Assembly: GCA_022451235.1 (NCBI GenBank)
Contig: JAKUOA010000012.1
Location: forward strand, 3,699-39,495
Length of the DNA: 35,797 nt
Reading direction: 5' to 3'
Origin: Candidatus Thalassarchaeum sp.
Lineage (GTDB): Archaea > Thermoplasmatota > Poseidoniia > Poseidoniales > Thalassarchaeaceae
Shown: positions 15,612 to 22,877 of the stretch, piece by piece
Numbering within the stretch: the first letter of the stretch is position 1
Layout of the letters: every line of letters begins with the position of its first letter
The notes under the pieces: model-generated
What the model was told of the DNA's origin: nothing
What the model saw: only the letters and a program-made list of their open reading frames with translations
Database searches by the model: none
Translations under genes and position numbers: made by a program

Positions 15612-16493
15612 ATGGGTAGAGTAGTTTGGTTCACAGGCCTATCAGGGGCCGGTAAAACCACCATTGCAATGGCTGCTGCAGAGCGATTTGGTTGTGAGGT
15701 TCTCGACGGCGATACTATTCGCGATTTCTTTGCTAACCACGACTTCAGTAGAGAAGGTAGAGAAAGGCACCTGCTAGGTATTGCTAAAATGGCAAAGATG
15801 ATCTCCAAGCACACTGATGTCCTATGTTCTTTCATCACTCCTTACGAAGATGTCCGAGAGAAGATTTTGGAGATTCTTCCAGATGATGCACTAATGGTGC
15901 ATGTCTCTACTTCACTCGAGGTATGTGAAGAGCGGGATGTGAAGGGGTTGTATGCAAAGGCAAGAACCGGAGAAATTACCAATTTCACAGGCATTTCGGA
16001 CCCTTTTGATGAGCCGAAATGCGCTCATATTACCCTCAATTCAACTGGCGGAGAAGGTGGCTCGGTTGACGATATGGTCGAACAATTGGCTCACCTATTT
16101 GAGAAGAAAAAGGCGGTTCTGCTTCCCGGTCGATGGCAACCTCTCCACGTTGGTCATGAATGGTTAATTCAAAGAGAGTTGGACCAAGGAAAGAGAGTCG
16201 TTGTTGGAATTCGTGATACGCCCGTATCGGAGTCTGATCCTTACTCTGCTGATATGCGGAAGAGGATGATCGAGCACCGCTATGAAGGAGAGAATGTGGA
16301 GGCTTGGATTATGCCTGATATCGAAGCAATTTCTTATGGACGAAAGGTTGGCTACGATCTTCGTGAAGCCGATGATATTCCTCCCGAAGTATTCGCTGTA
16401 TCTGCAACTGGAGTCAGGGGCGGAAACAGGGCGAATGTATCTCAGAAAGTCATGGAGTTCATGATTTCTGAAGGGATTTGGGACGGCGAGTGA
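15612..16493 (+). CDS. APS kinase fused to an HxGH-type nucleotidyltransferase
   Basis: The 293-residue protein has two domains. Residues 1-165 are an adenylylsulfate kinase: Walker A FTGLSGAGKTTIA, the substrate-binding LDGDTIRDFF, and HDFSREGRERHLLGIAKMAK. It would phosphorylate APS to PAPS, the activated sulfate donor. Residues about 172-290 are a cytidylyl/adenylyl-transferase domain with GRWQPLHVGHEWLI (HxGH) and VSATGVRGG in place of ISxTxxR. It resembles NMN or phosphopantetheine adenylyltransferases; its substrate is unknown. GGAAGGAT lies about seven bases before the ATG. Two PAPS-using sulfotransferases and a PAP phosphatase follow. No ATP sulfurylase is present, so whether the second domain helps to make APS is an open question. 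Confidence 0.88.
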   Translation: MGRVVWFTGLSGAGKTTIAMAAAERFGCEVLDGDTIRDFFANHDFSREGRERHLLGIAKMAKMISKHTDVLCSFITPYEDVREKILEILPDDALMVHVSTSLEVCEERDVKGLYAKARTGEITNFTGISDPFDEPKCAHITLNSTGGEGGSVDDMVEQLAHLFEKKKAVLLPGRWQPLHVGHEWLIQRELDQGKRVVVGIRDTPVSESDPYSADMRKRMIEHRYEGENVEAWIMPDIEAISYGRKVGYDLREADDIPPEVFAVSATGVRGGNRANVSQKVMEFMISEGIWDGE

Positions 16494-16538
16494 AATTCCG
16501 GGAAATTGTTTATCTCTTGGAAGGTTTTTGCCTCCCAT

Positions 16539-17030
16539 ATGAGAGTCTTGTTCGTTACGGCAATGATGTTGTGCGTCTGTCTGTTTACGCCCGGTTGCGC
16601 TGGAGGAGAACAGGAGGAAATTATCTGCGAGGACGGAGGGGTCCTGACGCAATTCGACAGTTATTACTGTGAATTTGAAATCCTCGAAACACCAGAAGGC
16701 GAAGAATGTGGTGGGCCGGATGGGGAGCTGTACATCGAAAATGAATGCTACGGCACGCTCAAAATTGAAATGACCAACACGGGAGATACGCCGGTCCACA
16801 TAATCACGTTCGTTTGGTGGCAGTACGATGCTTGGATGAATTGTGAGCCTATTAACATGATAAGTGAGGATCTCTATGAGTTGGACTCTATGGGTGGTAC
16901 TGTAGAAGGGGCCTTGCCGGGTTCTGGTAGCTTAATTGTTGCGTTTGACCACCCCAATTCTTGCGATGACGAGGATTCTTCTATTCCCGATGCAGAAATT
17001 AGTTTCAAGGTCAGTTTGGTTTCGAAGTGA
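16539..17030 (+). CDS. Small lipoprotein of unknown function (163 aa)
   Basis: The ATG at 16539 opens a clear lipoprotein signal (MRVLFVTAMMLCVCLFTPGC, Cys20); upstream in-frame TTG codons would only lengthen it. The mature part is acidic with several cysteines (IICEDGG, YYCEF, EECGGPDGE, ECYGTL) and ends in a beta-rich stretch (EISFKVSLVSK). NTGDTPVHI suggests an Ig-like or CARDB-like fold, but this is only a resemblance. It starts 45 nt after the APS kinase fusion and may be co-transcribed with it. Confidence 0.75.
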   Translation: MRVLFVTAMMLCVCLFTPGCAGGEQEEIICEDGGVLTQFDSYYCEFEILETPEGEECGGPDGELYIENECYGTLKIEMTNTGDTPVHIITFVWWQYDAWMNCEPINMISEDLYELDSMGGTVEGALPGSGSLIVAFDHPNSCDDEDSSIPDAEISFKVSLVSK

Positions 17031-17114
17031 TTATTTTGCTCTGGATAATTGAGGCGGCCCTGGGTTTGTTAGTGTATTACAACATTTGAATAGCAATGCT
17101 GGCTATTTCGTATT

Positions 17115-17861
17115 GTGTCTGAGCCCTTCACCGTCCCCTTGTTTGTGTTGCCTATGGGCATTTTCCCAATGTGCCAAGAGCCGTTAAGGGTGTTTGAGCC
17201 AAGATACAAACAGATGCTTGATGACTGTGTCTTGAATAATTCTGAGTTTGGTTACATCGCCGGAAATATCGATGGAGGCAGCGAAAACGGTTGGAGTTTA
17301 CCGGCAGAATATGGCGTTCTTACCTCCGCAGAGAACCTTCAGGAGCAAGGGACAAATCTGATGTTTACTGCATATGGTGAAAAAAGATTCAGGGTTATGA
17401 AAATAATTCCCGCAGCGCTCTCTGCCGAAGATTTTGGAGATGTATTTCCGTCCGTTGACGAACTCGTGGAGCGATATATTGAGGAAAACATGGAAGGAAA
17501 ATTGTACATCAGGGCAGAAGTAGAGATTTTGCCTCCTGTAGATGGCGTTATTGATGACGATGATTGGATGGATATCTTGGAAATGTGGGCGTGGCAGATT
17601 GTCGAGATGTCAGGTATGTTTCGAAATGAGGAGTTGGTTCTATCCGAAGTTTTCTCGGTTCTGAAATCTGAGTTTACACCTTATTCAGAGTATTCTCTGT
17701 GGTTCGCTTGCCATTCGTTATTAGATTCTGTTGACGATCGGCAAACCGCCCTCGCTTCTACATCGGCAAGCGAGATTATGCAATTACTGAAGATGACTGT
17801 TGCAGAAAAAAACACCCAATTGAAGGCTATTCGTTCAGTTATGGAAAACGACTCGGAGTAA
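17115..17861 (+). CDS. LON substrate-binding-domain protein
   Basis: The start is a GTG at 17115 and the product has 248 residues. The N-terminus VPLFVLPMGIFPMCQEPLRV followed by FEPRYKQMLDDC is the signature of the LON N-terminal (La substrate-binding) domain. The segment FGYIAGNIDGG and the later GTNLMFTAYGEKRFRVMKI also fit this family. No AAA ATPase or protease domain follows, so this is a stand-alone LON-domain protein, a type known in bacteria as a cereblon-like substrate reader. The target is unknown. It lies between the lipoprotein and the first sulfotransferase. Confidence 0.87.
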   Translation: MSEPFTVPLFVLPMGIFPMCQEPLRVFEPRYKQMLDDCVLNNSEFGYIAGNIDGGSENGWSLPAEYGVLTSAENLQEQGTNLMFTAYGEKRFRVMKIIPAALSAEDFGDVFPSVDELVERYIEENMEGKLYIRAEVEILPPVDGVIDDDDWMDILEMWAWQIVEMSGMFRNEELVLSEVFSVLKSEFTPYSEYSLWFACHSLLDSVDDRQTALASTSASEIMQLLKMTVAEKNTQLKAIRSVMENDSE

Positions 17862-17909
17862 GTGTCTCGGAGTCTGTATACTCATAACTACGTAGTTTAG
17901 GCGAGTTGT

Positions 17910-18788
17910 ATGGTTGAAGTGCCTGAAGTAGGTGCTTTCTTGCTCGGCGCGCCTAAGTGTGGTACTACTTGGTTGGCTGAAATTTTGACGCAGCACCCCG
18001 AAATTTGTGTCTCTGACCCTAAGGAGCCGAATATTGTCGCTAGCCACAAAGGAACCTTTGGACGAGATGATTCGGAGCCCGATTGGGTAGAATATGCGGA
18101 TTGCTTCAATGGAGATGGTTTGCGGATTGATTGTTCGGTTCATGCAATGGCTTGCCCCGTTGCTCCTTTGCGTGTGGCAAATAATTGGCCTAATGCGCGC
18201 CTTATCATTTGTCTTCGAGAGCCTGTTAGTCGAACCGTTTCTCATTGGAACATGATTCTAGATACGAAAGAAGATCGTGAAAATGGTGCAGATTGGAGTG
18301 AGTTTCAGTCGGCTTGGGATGATTCTCGCCTATCTGATGATACCTTGTATGGAGCTGCGGTTGCAAGATGGTTGGAACATTTTGAGAGAGATTCGATTCT
18401 GTTGATTGAGGCAAATCGTATGCGTCATGATGCTTCTATGGTTTTAGAAGAAGTTTGTAATCATCTTTCTATATCTTCTCACTCGTTTGATTTGGATTCT
18501 GTACATAATGCGAATACTGCCGCAGACCGGCGGCCGATGACTGTGTTTGGCCGTCTTTTCCGATTCACTGCGAGTCTGCTACCTGGTTTCATCAAAGGCC
18601 CTATCGTCAGAAGATTGCAGACTAGAGGTGTGAATGTGTACAAGATGCCTGTTCTGTCAAGCAAGGCCCCTGCAAAGAGAGAAATCACTGAGGGGCAAAG
18701 GAGTTTGTTAGCTAAAGAGGTGAATGCTGATTTGGTATTGCTGGAAGAGTCTATGGGTTTTGATTGTTCGAAGTGGCACATTCAATGA
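17910..18788 (+). CDS. PAPS-dependent sulfotransferase (first copy)
   Basis: The 292-residue protein shows both PAPS-binding motifs of the sulfotransferase fold. The 5'-phosphosulfate loop is FLLGAPKCGTTWLAEIL at the N-terminus. The 3'-phosphate site is ARLIICLREPVSRTVSHWNM near residue 100. The C-terminal part (RFTASLLPGFIKGP to ESMGFDCSKW) matches the usual NodH/heparan-type layout. The length is typical. It would move sulfate from PAPS to an acceptor such as a glycan, lipid or protein tyrosine; which one is not visible. It ends 4 nt from the convergent CysQ-like gene. The second sulfotransferase nearby is clearly divergent, so the two probably have different acceptors. Confidence 0.92.
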   Translation: MVEVPEVGAFLLGAPKCGTTWLAEILTQHPEICVSDPKEPNIVASHKGTFGRDDSEPDWVEYADCFNGDGLRIDCSVHAMACPVAPLRVANNWPNARLIICLREPVSRTVSHWNMILDTKEDRENGADWSEFQSAWDDSRLSDDTLYGAAVARWLEHFERDSILLIEANRMRHDASMVLEEVCNHLSISSHSFDLDSVHNANTAADRRPMTVFGRLFRFTASLLPGFIKGPIVRRLQTRGVNVYKMPVLSSKAPAKREITEGQRSLLAKEVNADLVLLEESMGFDCSKWHIQ

Positions 18789-18792
18789 CGAA

Positions 18793-19962
18793 TCATTGAT
18801 GTTGAATCCATATCTCTGTCCATCGATTATCTGCGGCAACTAGGAAGTACGGATTGAGTACTTCTTCAACCAAGTCGTAGTCTAGTGTTTTTCCGTTTGG
18901 TCCGACTACTATACCTCCGGCGCCTGCGACTACAGCATGTGCGGCGGCAATATCCCAACAGGAAGTCGGGCCGAATCTTGGATAGAGATCTGCGCCTCCT
19001 TCGGCAACAATGCAGGCCTTGAGTGAAGACCCCATTCGGACTAATTCGTGTTCTCCGACGGCTTCAGCGAATGATTCGTCCTTTTCTCCTCGGTGAGAAC
19101 CACTGGCAACTAATTTCACCTTACCTTCTGTTGGTCGCACCATCATTGGGCCCGACCCTTCTGGGCCGTTTCGCTGGGATGCAGTCAAGGCGCCCCCAAA
19201 CCAAGTGGTATCGGATGCAGGAGCATGGACTACACCAAACAGGGGTTTCCACCTAGAGTCGTTGCGCTGCATCAAAGCAATATTGACAGTAAACATACCA
19301 TTTCTCTTGATGAATTCCTTTGTTCCGTCCAATGGATCAACTAGCCAACATGTGTTACTTGACATAGGGTCGCCGACCCTTCCTTCTTCGGATACGATGG
19401 GGGTGGAATCGATTGACTGTAAGCCTGCTACAATTACTTCATGGGCTGCGATATCTGCTTTTGTTAGTGGGGATTCGTCTCCTTTCTGTGTGATTTCGAA
19501 GTCGTCAGCGTTCTCGTAGACGTCCATGATTGCTTCACCAGCTTGGATTGCTATCTCAACGATTTTTTCAGGGGTGAATGGCATGGGTGATTTGGGAGAA
19601 TTTTTAGTTAATTGTCCCTCTATATGGTCCTTCAAAAGTTCAACCGAACCACTAAATGAGGTTAGTTCTTCATCTGTTGCAAGCATAACAAAACCTGAGT
19701 TGGTTTTGGCGACAATGCATGGTGTCTTTCCTTCCGTGGCCTGCTTGACTTCTTCGGGCCTCTCGTTCAAATGAACTAGGTGAAATGGTATTTCTGAGGT
19801 TTTCCTCCATTTCTTCATCTCTCCCTTTTCCCAAGCGACACTATGGGTTATGTCGCAGAGTGAGCAATGTTTGCCTCTGAATGCGACTCCCATCACGTAA
19901 CGTAATTCCCCAAGTAAGCCGCCATCTGCGTGGTATACCCCGTACATCGATTCGAAATTCAT
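18793..19962 (-). CDS. cysQ: CysQ-like 3'(2'),5'-bisphosphate nucleotidase with extra N-terminal domain
   Basis: An ATG at 19962 gives 389 residues; a GTG at 19971 would add three. The C-terminal 260 residues are an inositol-monophosphatase-fold enzyme with metal-binding SEEG, WLVDPLDGTKEFIKRNG and CWDIAAAHAVVAGAGG. DGTKEF and SSLKACIVAEGGADLYPR fit CysQ, which hydrolyses PAP (the sulfotransferase by-product) to AMP. The N-terminal 125 residues are a separate domain with CSLCDITHSVAWEKGEMKKW and IPFHLVHLNERPEEV. I recall similar stretches as stand-alone bacterial proteins of unknown function. Inositol monophosphatase activity is a less likely alternative. Its position between two sulfotransferases supports PAP turnover. 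Confidence 0.88.
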   Translation of the reverse strand: MNFESMYGVYHADGGLLGELRYVMGVAFRGKHCSLCDITHSVAWEKGEMKKWRKTSEIPFHLVHLNERPEEVKQATEGKTPCIVAKTNSGFVMLATDEELTSFSGSVELLKDHIEGQLTKNSPKSPMPFTPEKIVEIAIQAGEAIMDVYENADDFEITQKGDESPLTKADIAAHEVIVAGLQSIDSTPIVSEEGRVGDPMSSNTCWLVDPLDGTKEFIKRNGMFTVNIALMQRNDSRWKPLFGVVHAPASDTTWFGGALTASQRNGPEGSGPMMVRPTEGKVKLVASGSHRGEKDESFAEAVGEHELVRMGSSLKACIVAEGGADLYPRFGPTSCWDIAAAHAVVAGAGGIVVGPNGKTLDYDLVEEVLNPYFLVAADNRWTEIWIQHQ

Positions 19963-19976
19963 CTTCAACACCGGGT

Positions 19977-20513
19977 TCAGAATTCTTGGAGTTCGTCTGA
20001 TGCTTTTTCCAAAGTATCTCTAGCATTTTCTGATAGATGTTGCATGAATGGATCGTCGTCGCCTACGATGGTTTTCCATGAGTTCATTGTTCGTTGCCAA
20101 ATCTCCTGTTCGGAATTCCACTCGAGCCAGCGGTCGACAAAGTCGCAATGACGTTGTACTTCTTCATCGTCCTCGGACATCTTACGAAGAATTGTATTCG
20201 TCTGAGCGAGGATTATTCCGAATGGGGCATTCAATTTGTATGTTGTAAACGGGTTTCGCTCCTGAACAACAGTTAGGTGTTCACGCCATAGTCCAAACGT
20301 TACGTCATACATCCAGCCGATTGAGAGGACTATTACCACCACTCCTCCAAATATTGCTAAGAGGCCTAAGTAAGTGGGGGATATTCCCATCACAGAGTCC
20401 ATTTCTTCAAATCTCCAACTAGCTAGTGGCCAGATTAGGAGAGTCAATGTTGTACACCAAAAACCCATGGAAATGAGGGTTTGGCTCTGCTGTATTCGCC
20501 AGTATTGGCGCAT
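19977..20513 (-). CDS. Two-helix membrane protein with long cytoplasmic tail
   Basis: The ATG at 20513 (MRQYWRIQQSQ) gives 178 residues; a GTG at 20531 is also in frame. Two hydrophobic helices (about residues 15-35 and 46-68) are separated by a short loop. They are followed by a charged, helical C-terminal half containing EDDEEVQRHCDFVDRWLEWN and ENARDTLEKASDELQEF. No known family is recognised. It stops 14 nt before the cysQ ATG, so the two are likely one transcript, possibly with the upstream sulfotransferase. The 108 nt upstream to the sulfotransferase stop hold no further gene. Confidence 0.7.
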   Translation of the reverse strand: MRQYWRIQQSQTLISMGFWCTTLTLLIWPLASWRFEEMDSVMGISPTYLGLLAIFGGVVVIVLSIGWMYDVTFGLWREHLTVVQERNPFTTYKLNAPFGIILAQTNTILRKMSEDDEEVQRHCDFVDRWLEWNSEQEIWQRTMNSWKTIVGDDDPFMQHLSENARDTLEKASDELQEF

Positions 20514-20621
20514 GGCTGTCTTCTTCAGCACGGTTGGGGCTCCTTGCTATCCTCTTTCACGATTGCGCACACACGTCGTGCCCGGAAGTGGTTCGGCCTT
20601 ACTTATTGGAGCCGTGGTGTA

Positions 20622-21560
20622 TCAATGCGATATTATGAGGCTAGGGTCGATATACGATTCGAGATTATCGAGGAACTCTATCTCTTCTGTGAATGCGGCT
20701 TCTAAGTCGGCGCGTTGCTCTAAGCTGAGTTCTGGCCTTTGGGTTTTCTTTGGTTTAAACCCAGGACGGCGTAAGGGGTCGAAAATCATCCTTCGAAGGT
20801 TGTGAGAAGGGAGGAGGATCTTGGTGAGTTTTACGAGAAATGTAGGGGGTTGGCGAAGGAATCTTGCCCATCTTGCTTTGTTCATATCGCCGCCCTCGTT
20901 GTGGTGAGGTAATTTTTTGTCTTCAGGGAAGGGCGATTCCCCGAGCCATTCGAGGATGCTGTTGAGGGTGGCTAAGGAATCGTTTCTAATCGAAGAAAGT
21001 GGGATTATTCGGATGCGGTTCGATTTCACTCCACCCAGGGCTTCGACCCAATGTAATGTTGGATGTTTGAGGCGAGGGAAGGCGAGGAAGCTCCAGGTTT
21101 GTGGGTCCTCTGGGTTTGCTTGGTAATCGCCGGCTGCTGCTGCAGCGAGCATTTCTGATTGGTTAACGTTGTAGTCGACTAATCGCTTTGAGTGTTCTTG
21201 ATGCATGCTGAGCATCAATTCTATTGGGTCGCGAAGTGTGATGATTACTCGCGCGTCCGGCATTTGTTCGCGGGCGGCTGTTACTGCTCGTTCTGAATAG
21301 AGGTGAAATACGGATTTGTCCATCACCCAAGGTTCGCCATTATATTTGTGAAATTCTGGTTCGGGGGTGATGATCGTGTGCCCCTTTGGGTGGATTGGAG
21401 CAGTTGGGAATTCCGCCACGCCCGCCATTAGAAAGTGGCTTTCATTAGGCCATGGGTGGAAAATAGATTCGTGGGTTCGAAGCCAATGCATGAGGGATGT
21501 TGTGCCTGTCTTCGGCCCGCCAATGAGCAAGAGGTTCGGGGTCTGATTGTACCTACGCAA
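20622..21560 (-). CDS. PAPS-dependent sulfotransferase (second, divergent copy)
   Basis: The 312-residue protein starts at TTG (21560), supported by a perfect AGGAGG seven bases upstream (21568-21573). The 5'-phosphosulfate-binding loop is NLLLIGGPKTGTTSLMHWL. The 3'-phosphate motif is ARVIITLRDPIELMLSMHQE. The region WVMDKSVFHLYSERAVTAA and the C-terminal LSLEQRADLEAAFTEEIEFL fit heparan-sulfate/NodH-like sulfotransferases. The acceptor is unknown. Sequence similarity to the copy at 17910 is limited to the motifs, so this is not a recent duplication. It lies 73 nt downstream of the eL20 gene on the same strand. Confidence 0.92.
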   Translation of the reverse strand: MRRYNQTPNLLLIGGPKTGTTSLMHWLRTHESIFHPWPNESHFLMAGVAEFPTAPIHPKGHTIITPEPEFHKYNGEPWVMDKSVFHLYSERAVTAAREQMPDARVIITLRDPIELMLSMHQEHSKRLVDYNVNQSEMLAAAAAGDYQANPEDPQTWSFLAFPRLKHPTLHWVEALGGVKSNRIRIIPLSSIRNDSLATLNSILEWLGESPFPEDKKLPHHNEGGDMNKARWARFLRQPPTFLVKLTKILLPSHNLRRMIFDPLRRPGFKPKKTQRPELSLEQRADLEAAFTEEIEFLDNLESYIDPSLIISH

Positions 21561-21567
21561 TCCAATT

Positions 21568-21573
21568 CCTCCT
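21568..21573 (-). promoter_or_regulatory. Ribosome-binding site deciding a TTG start
   Basis: Minus-strand AGGAGG lies seven bases before the TTG at 21560. No ATG or GTG occurs between the site and the PAPS-binding loop, so it fixes the start of the second sulfotransferase. Confidence 0.8.
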
Positions 21574-21633
21574 GCTTATCGCGTGGGGATACTGGTATTG
21601 AACGCCGCGCTAAGGTACGTTCGAATGTGAGAA

Positions 21634-21900
21634 TTATTCTTCTTCATTACGCACGGGTAGTGTTGAGAAATCGTGTGTGTCACGGAAGTGGGCCATAACT
21701 CGGGGTTCTGTTGAATCGGTTGGCTCAATTTCAGACAATGAGTCGATATTGATGAAGCGTCGGGATGTTCCATGGCGGCTACCGAAGTTTGAGTAGACTA
21801 GGTGTTTTGCCTGTTCCTCATCGGCGGCTACGACATCTAGAGAGTAGTTTTGGTTGGTCCTTCCATTACGGAATGTACCAATGGCTCGGTATGCCTTCAT
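21634..21900 (-). CDS. rplX: Ribosomal protein eL20 (L18a/LX)
   Basis: An ATG at 21900 gives 88 residues beginning MKAYRAIGTFRNGRTNQNYS; in-frame codons farther upstream would only add a non-conserved leader. The family pattern is visible: a short strand, basic loop, then LDVVAADEEQAKHLVYSNFG followed by SRHGTSRRFINIDSLSEI. The protein belongs to the large ribosomal subunit of archaea and eukaryotes. A TATA-like GTTAAAAC lies about 35 nt upstream. Archaea usually place this gene directly before pfdA and ftsY. Here the same orientation is kept, but about 7 kb of other genes intervene. Confidence 0.88.
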   Translation of the reverse strand: MKAYRAIGTFRNGRTNQNYSLDVVAADEEQAKHLVYSNFGSRHGTSRRFINIDSLSEIEPTDSTEPRVMAHFRDTHDFSTLPVRNEEE

Positions 21901-22039
21901 GGCCTTCGCGACCCAAGTTTGTGTTTTAACCCAAACGGATGGCATTCGAAAAAAGAAAATGAGTGGAGAAGTCGTAATGATTGGCCGGTTATACCCTCAA
22001 AATTGAAGTGCGTCGAGGCCGCGATTCTTCTCGATTGTC

Positions 22040-22525
22040 GTGGCGGTAGAAGAAGTCGGCGTTGATGGGTCGTCTGAATCTAGTCCAATAAATAAGGAAG
22101 ATTTGTTGTCTCACCTCAACGCGTTTCCAAAGAACCGTTTAGTCGAAGAAGTTGTTTCGATGTGGGAAGAATTGGGTGAGTTGGAACGTGAGCTTGCCAT
22201 GGCCAGGCAACGCGCACGAGCACTTGATGGAGAATTGGTGAATGTGCGTTCAAAATCTGGAGGTCGTGCAGATTTGGCTGAATTAGAAGAGAGGTTTCGC
22301 GTCGCTGAAGCGCGACGTGGTCAGTTGGAAACTATGTTGGCTAATGAGCAAGGTCGGCGAAAGGACTTGGAAGAGGTCGTTGGTGAAGGCCGTGTTGATG
22401 AGTTAAGGCGTGAAAATGCAGCTCTTATTCGTCGTGAAGAGGAACATATGTTGTTGATTCTAGATATGGAATCTAAAATCGATCAATTGATGGAAATTAT
22501 TGCGGAATTGCAAAATAATGCATAA
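22040..22525 (+). CDS. Coiled-coil protein (161 aa)
   Basis: The start is probably GTG at 22040. After about 20 polar residues and an HLNAFPKNRLVEEVVSMWEE segment, residues 45-155 are an almost continuous coiled coil rich in Glu, Arg, Leu and Ala, with no membrane segment. Function cannot be assigned. It is divergent from eL20 across a 139-nt region that contains TATA-like stretches for both directions. It may be transcribed with the EF-hand gene 40 nt downstream. Confidence 0.72.
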   Translation: MAVEEVGVDGSSESSPINKEDLLSHLNAFPKNRLVEEVVSMWEELGELERELAMARQRARALDGELVNVRSKSGGRADLAELEERFRVAEARRGQLETMLANEQGRRKDLEEVVGEGRVDELRRENAALIRREEEHMLLILDMESKIDQLMEIIAELQNNA

Positions 22526-22565
22526 TGCCGTGAAAAATGCAATAACATAGTGGATTAAATTCTCT

Positions 22566-22874
22566 ATGATTACAATGATTGGGGATCTTATTGGCGAGGC
22601 TTTGATGCGCCTTGTTGGTGAAATTGTTATTGTGGGAATTATTGCAATTTTAGTTTCTATGGGCCTATCTGAAGGTCAGGCTATGTTTGTCTTGGTATTG
22701 GGTGTTATTATCGTGGTTTATAGATGGGAAAGAAGGAGGCGGAAATTGTTAGGAAAGGCCATCGATTTAGACTTAGATGGTGATGGAAAGATTTCGGAAG
22801 AAGAGTGGGCTGCTGCTGAGATGGGTGAAAATAAACAAGAGGAAGAGGGTGAGTGGTGGAGTGAAGAAGAGTGA
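22566..22874 (+). CDS. Membrane protein with a single EF-hand loop (102 aa)
   Basis: Residues about 15-32 and 38-54 form two closely spaced hydrophobic helices, followed by a basic stop-transfer patch (RWERRRRKLLGK). Next comes a textbook 12-residue EF-hand calcium loop, DLDGDGKISEEE, with acidic residues at positions 1, 3, 5 and 12, Gly at 6 and Ile at 8. The tail is very acidic (EEEGEWWSEEE). By the positive-inside rule the EF-hand lies in the cytoplasm. A calcium-responsive membrane role is inference. It is convergent with the GGGP synthase gene (3-nt gap). Confidence 0.78.
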   Translation: MITMIGDLIGEALMRLVGEIVIVGIIAILVSMGLSEGQAMFVLVLGVIIVVYRWERRRRKLLGKAIDLDLDGDGKISEEEWAAAEMGENKQEEEGEWWSEEE

Positions 22875-22877
22875 CTT

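Noticed and set aside
16164-16799. 211-codon minus-strand open frame
   Set aside because: Antisense to the nucleotidyltransferase domain and the lipoprotein, both of which have clear motifs; its translation has no recognisable pattern.
20540-20620. A 76-nt segment with GGCTCC at one end and GGAGCC at the other, resembling a tRNA span
   Set aside because: No D-arm GG, no proper T-arm stem around the TTCG, and no plausible anticodon stem; the paired ends alone are not enough.
21901-21945. 15-residue N-terminal extension of eL20
   Set aside because: The family begins at the MKAYRAIGTF start (21900), and the extension overlaps a likely promoter element.
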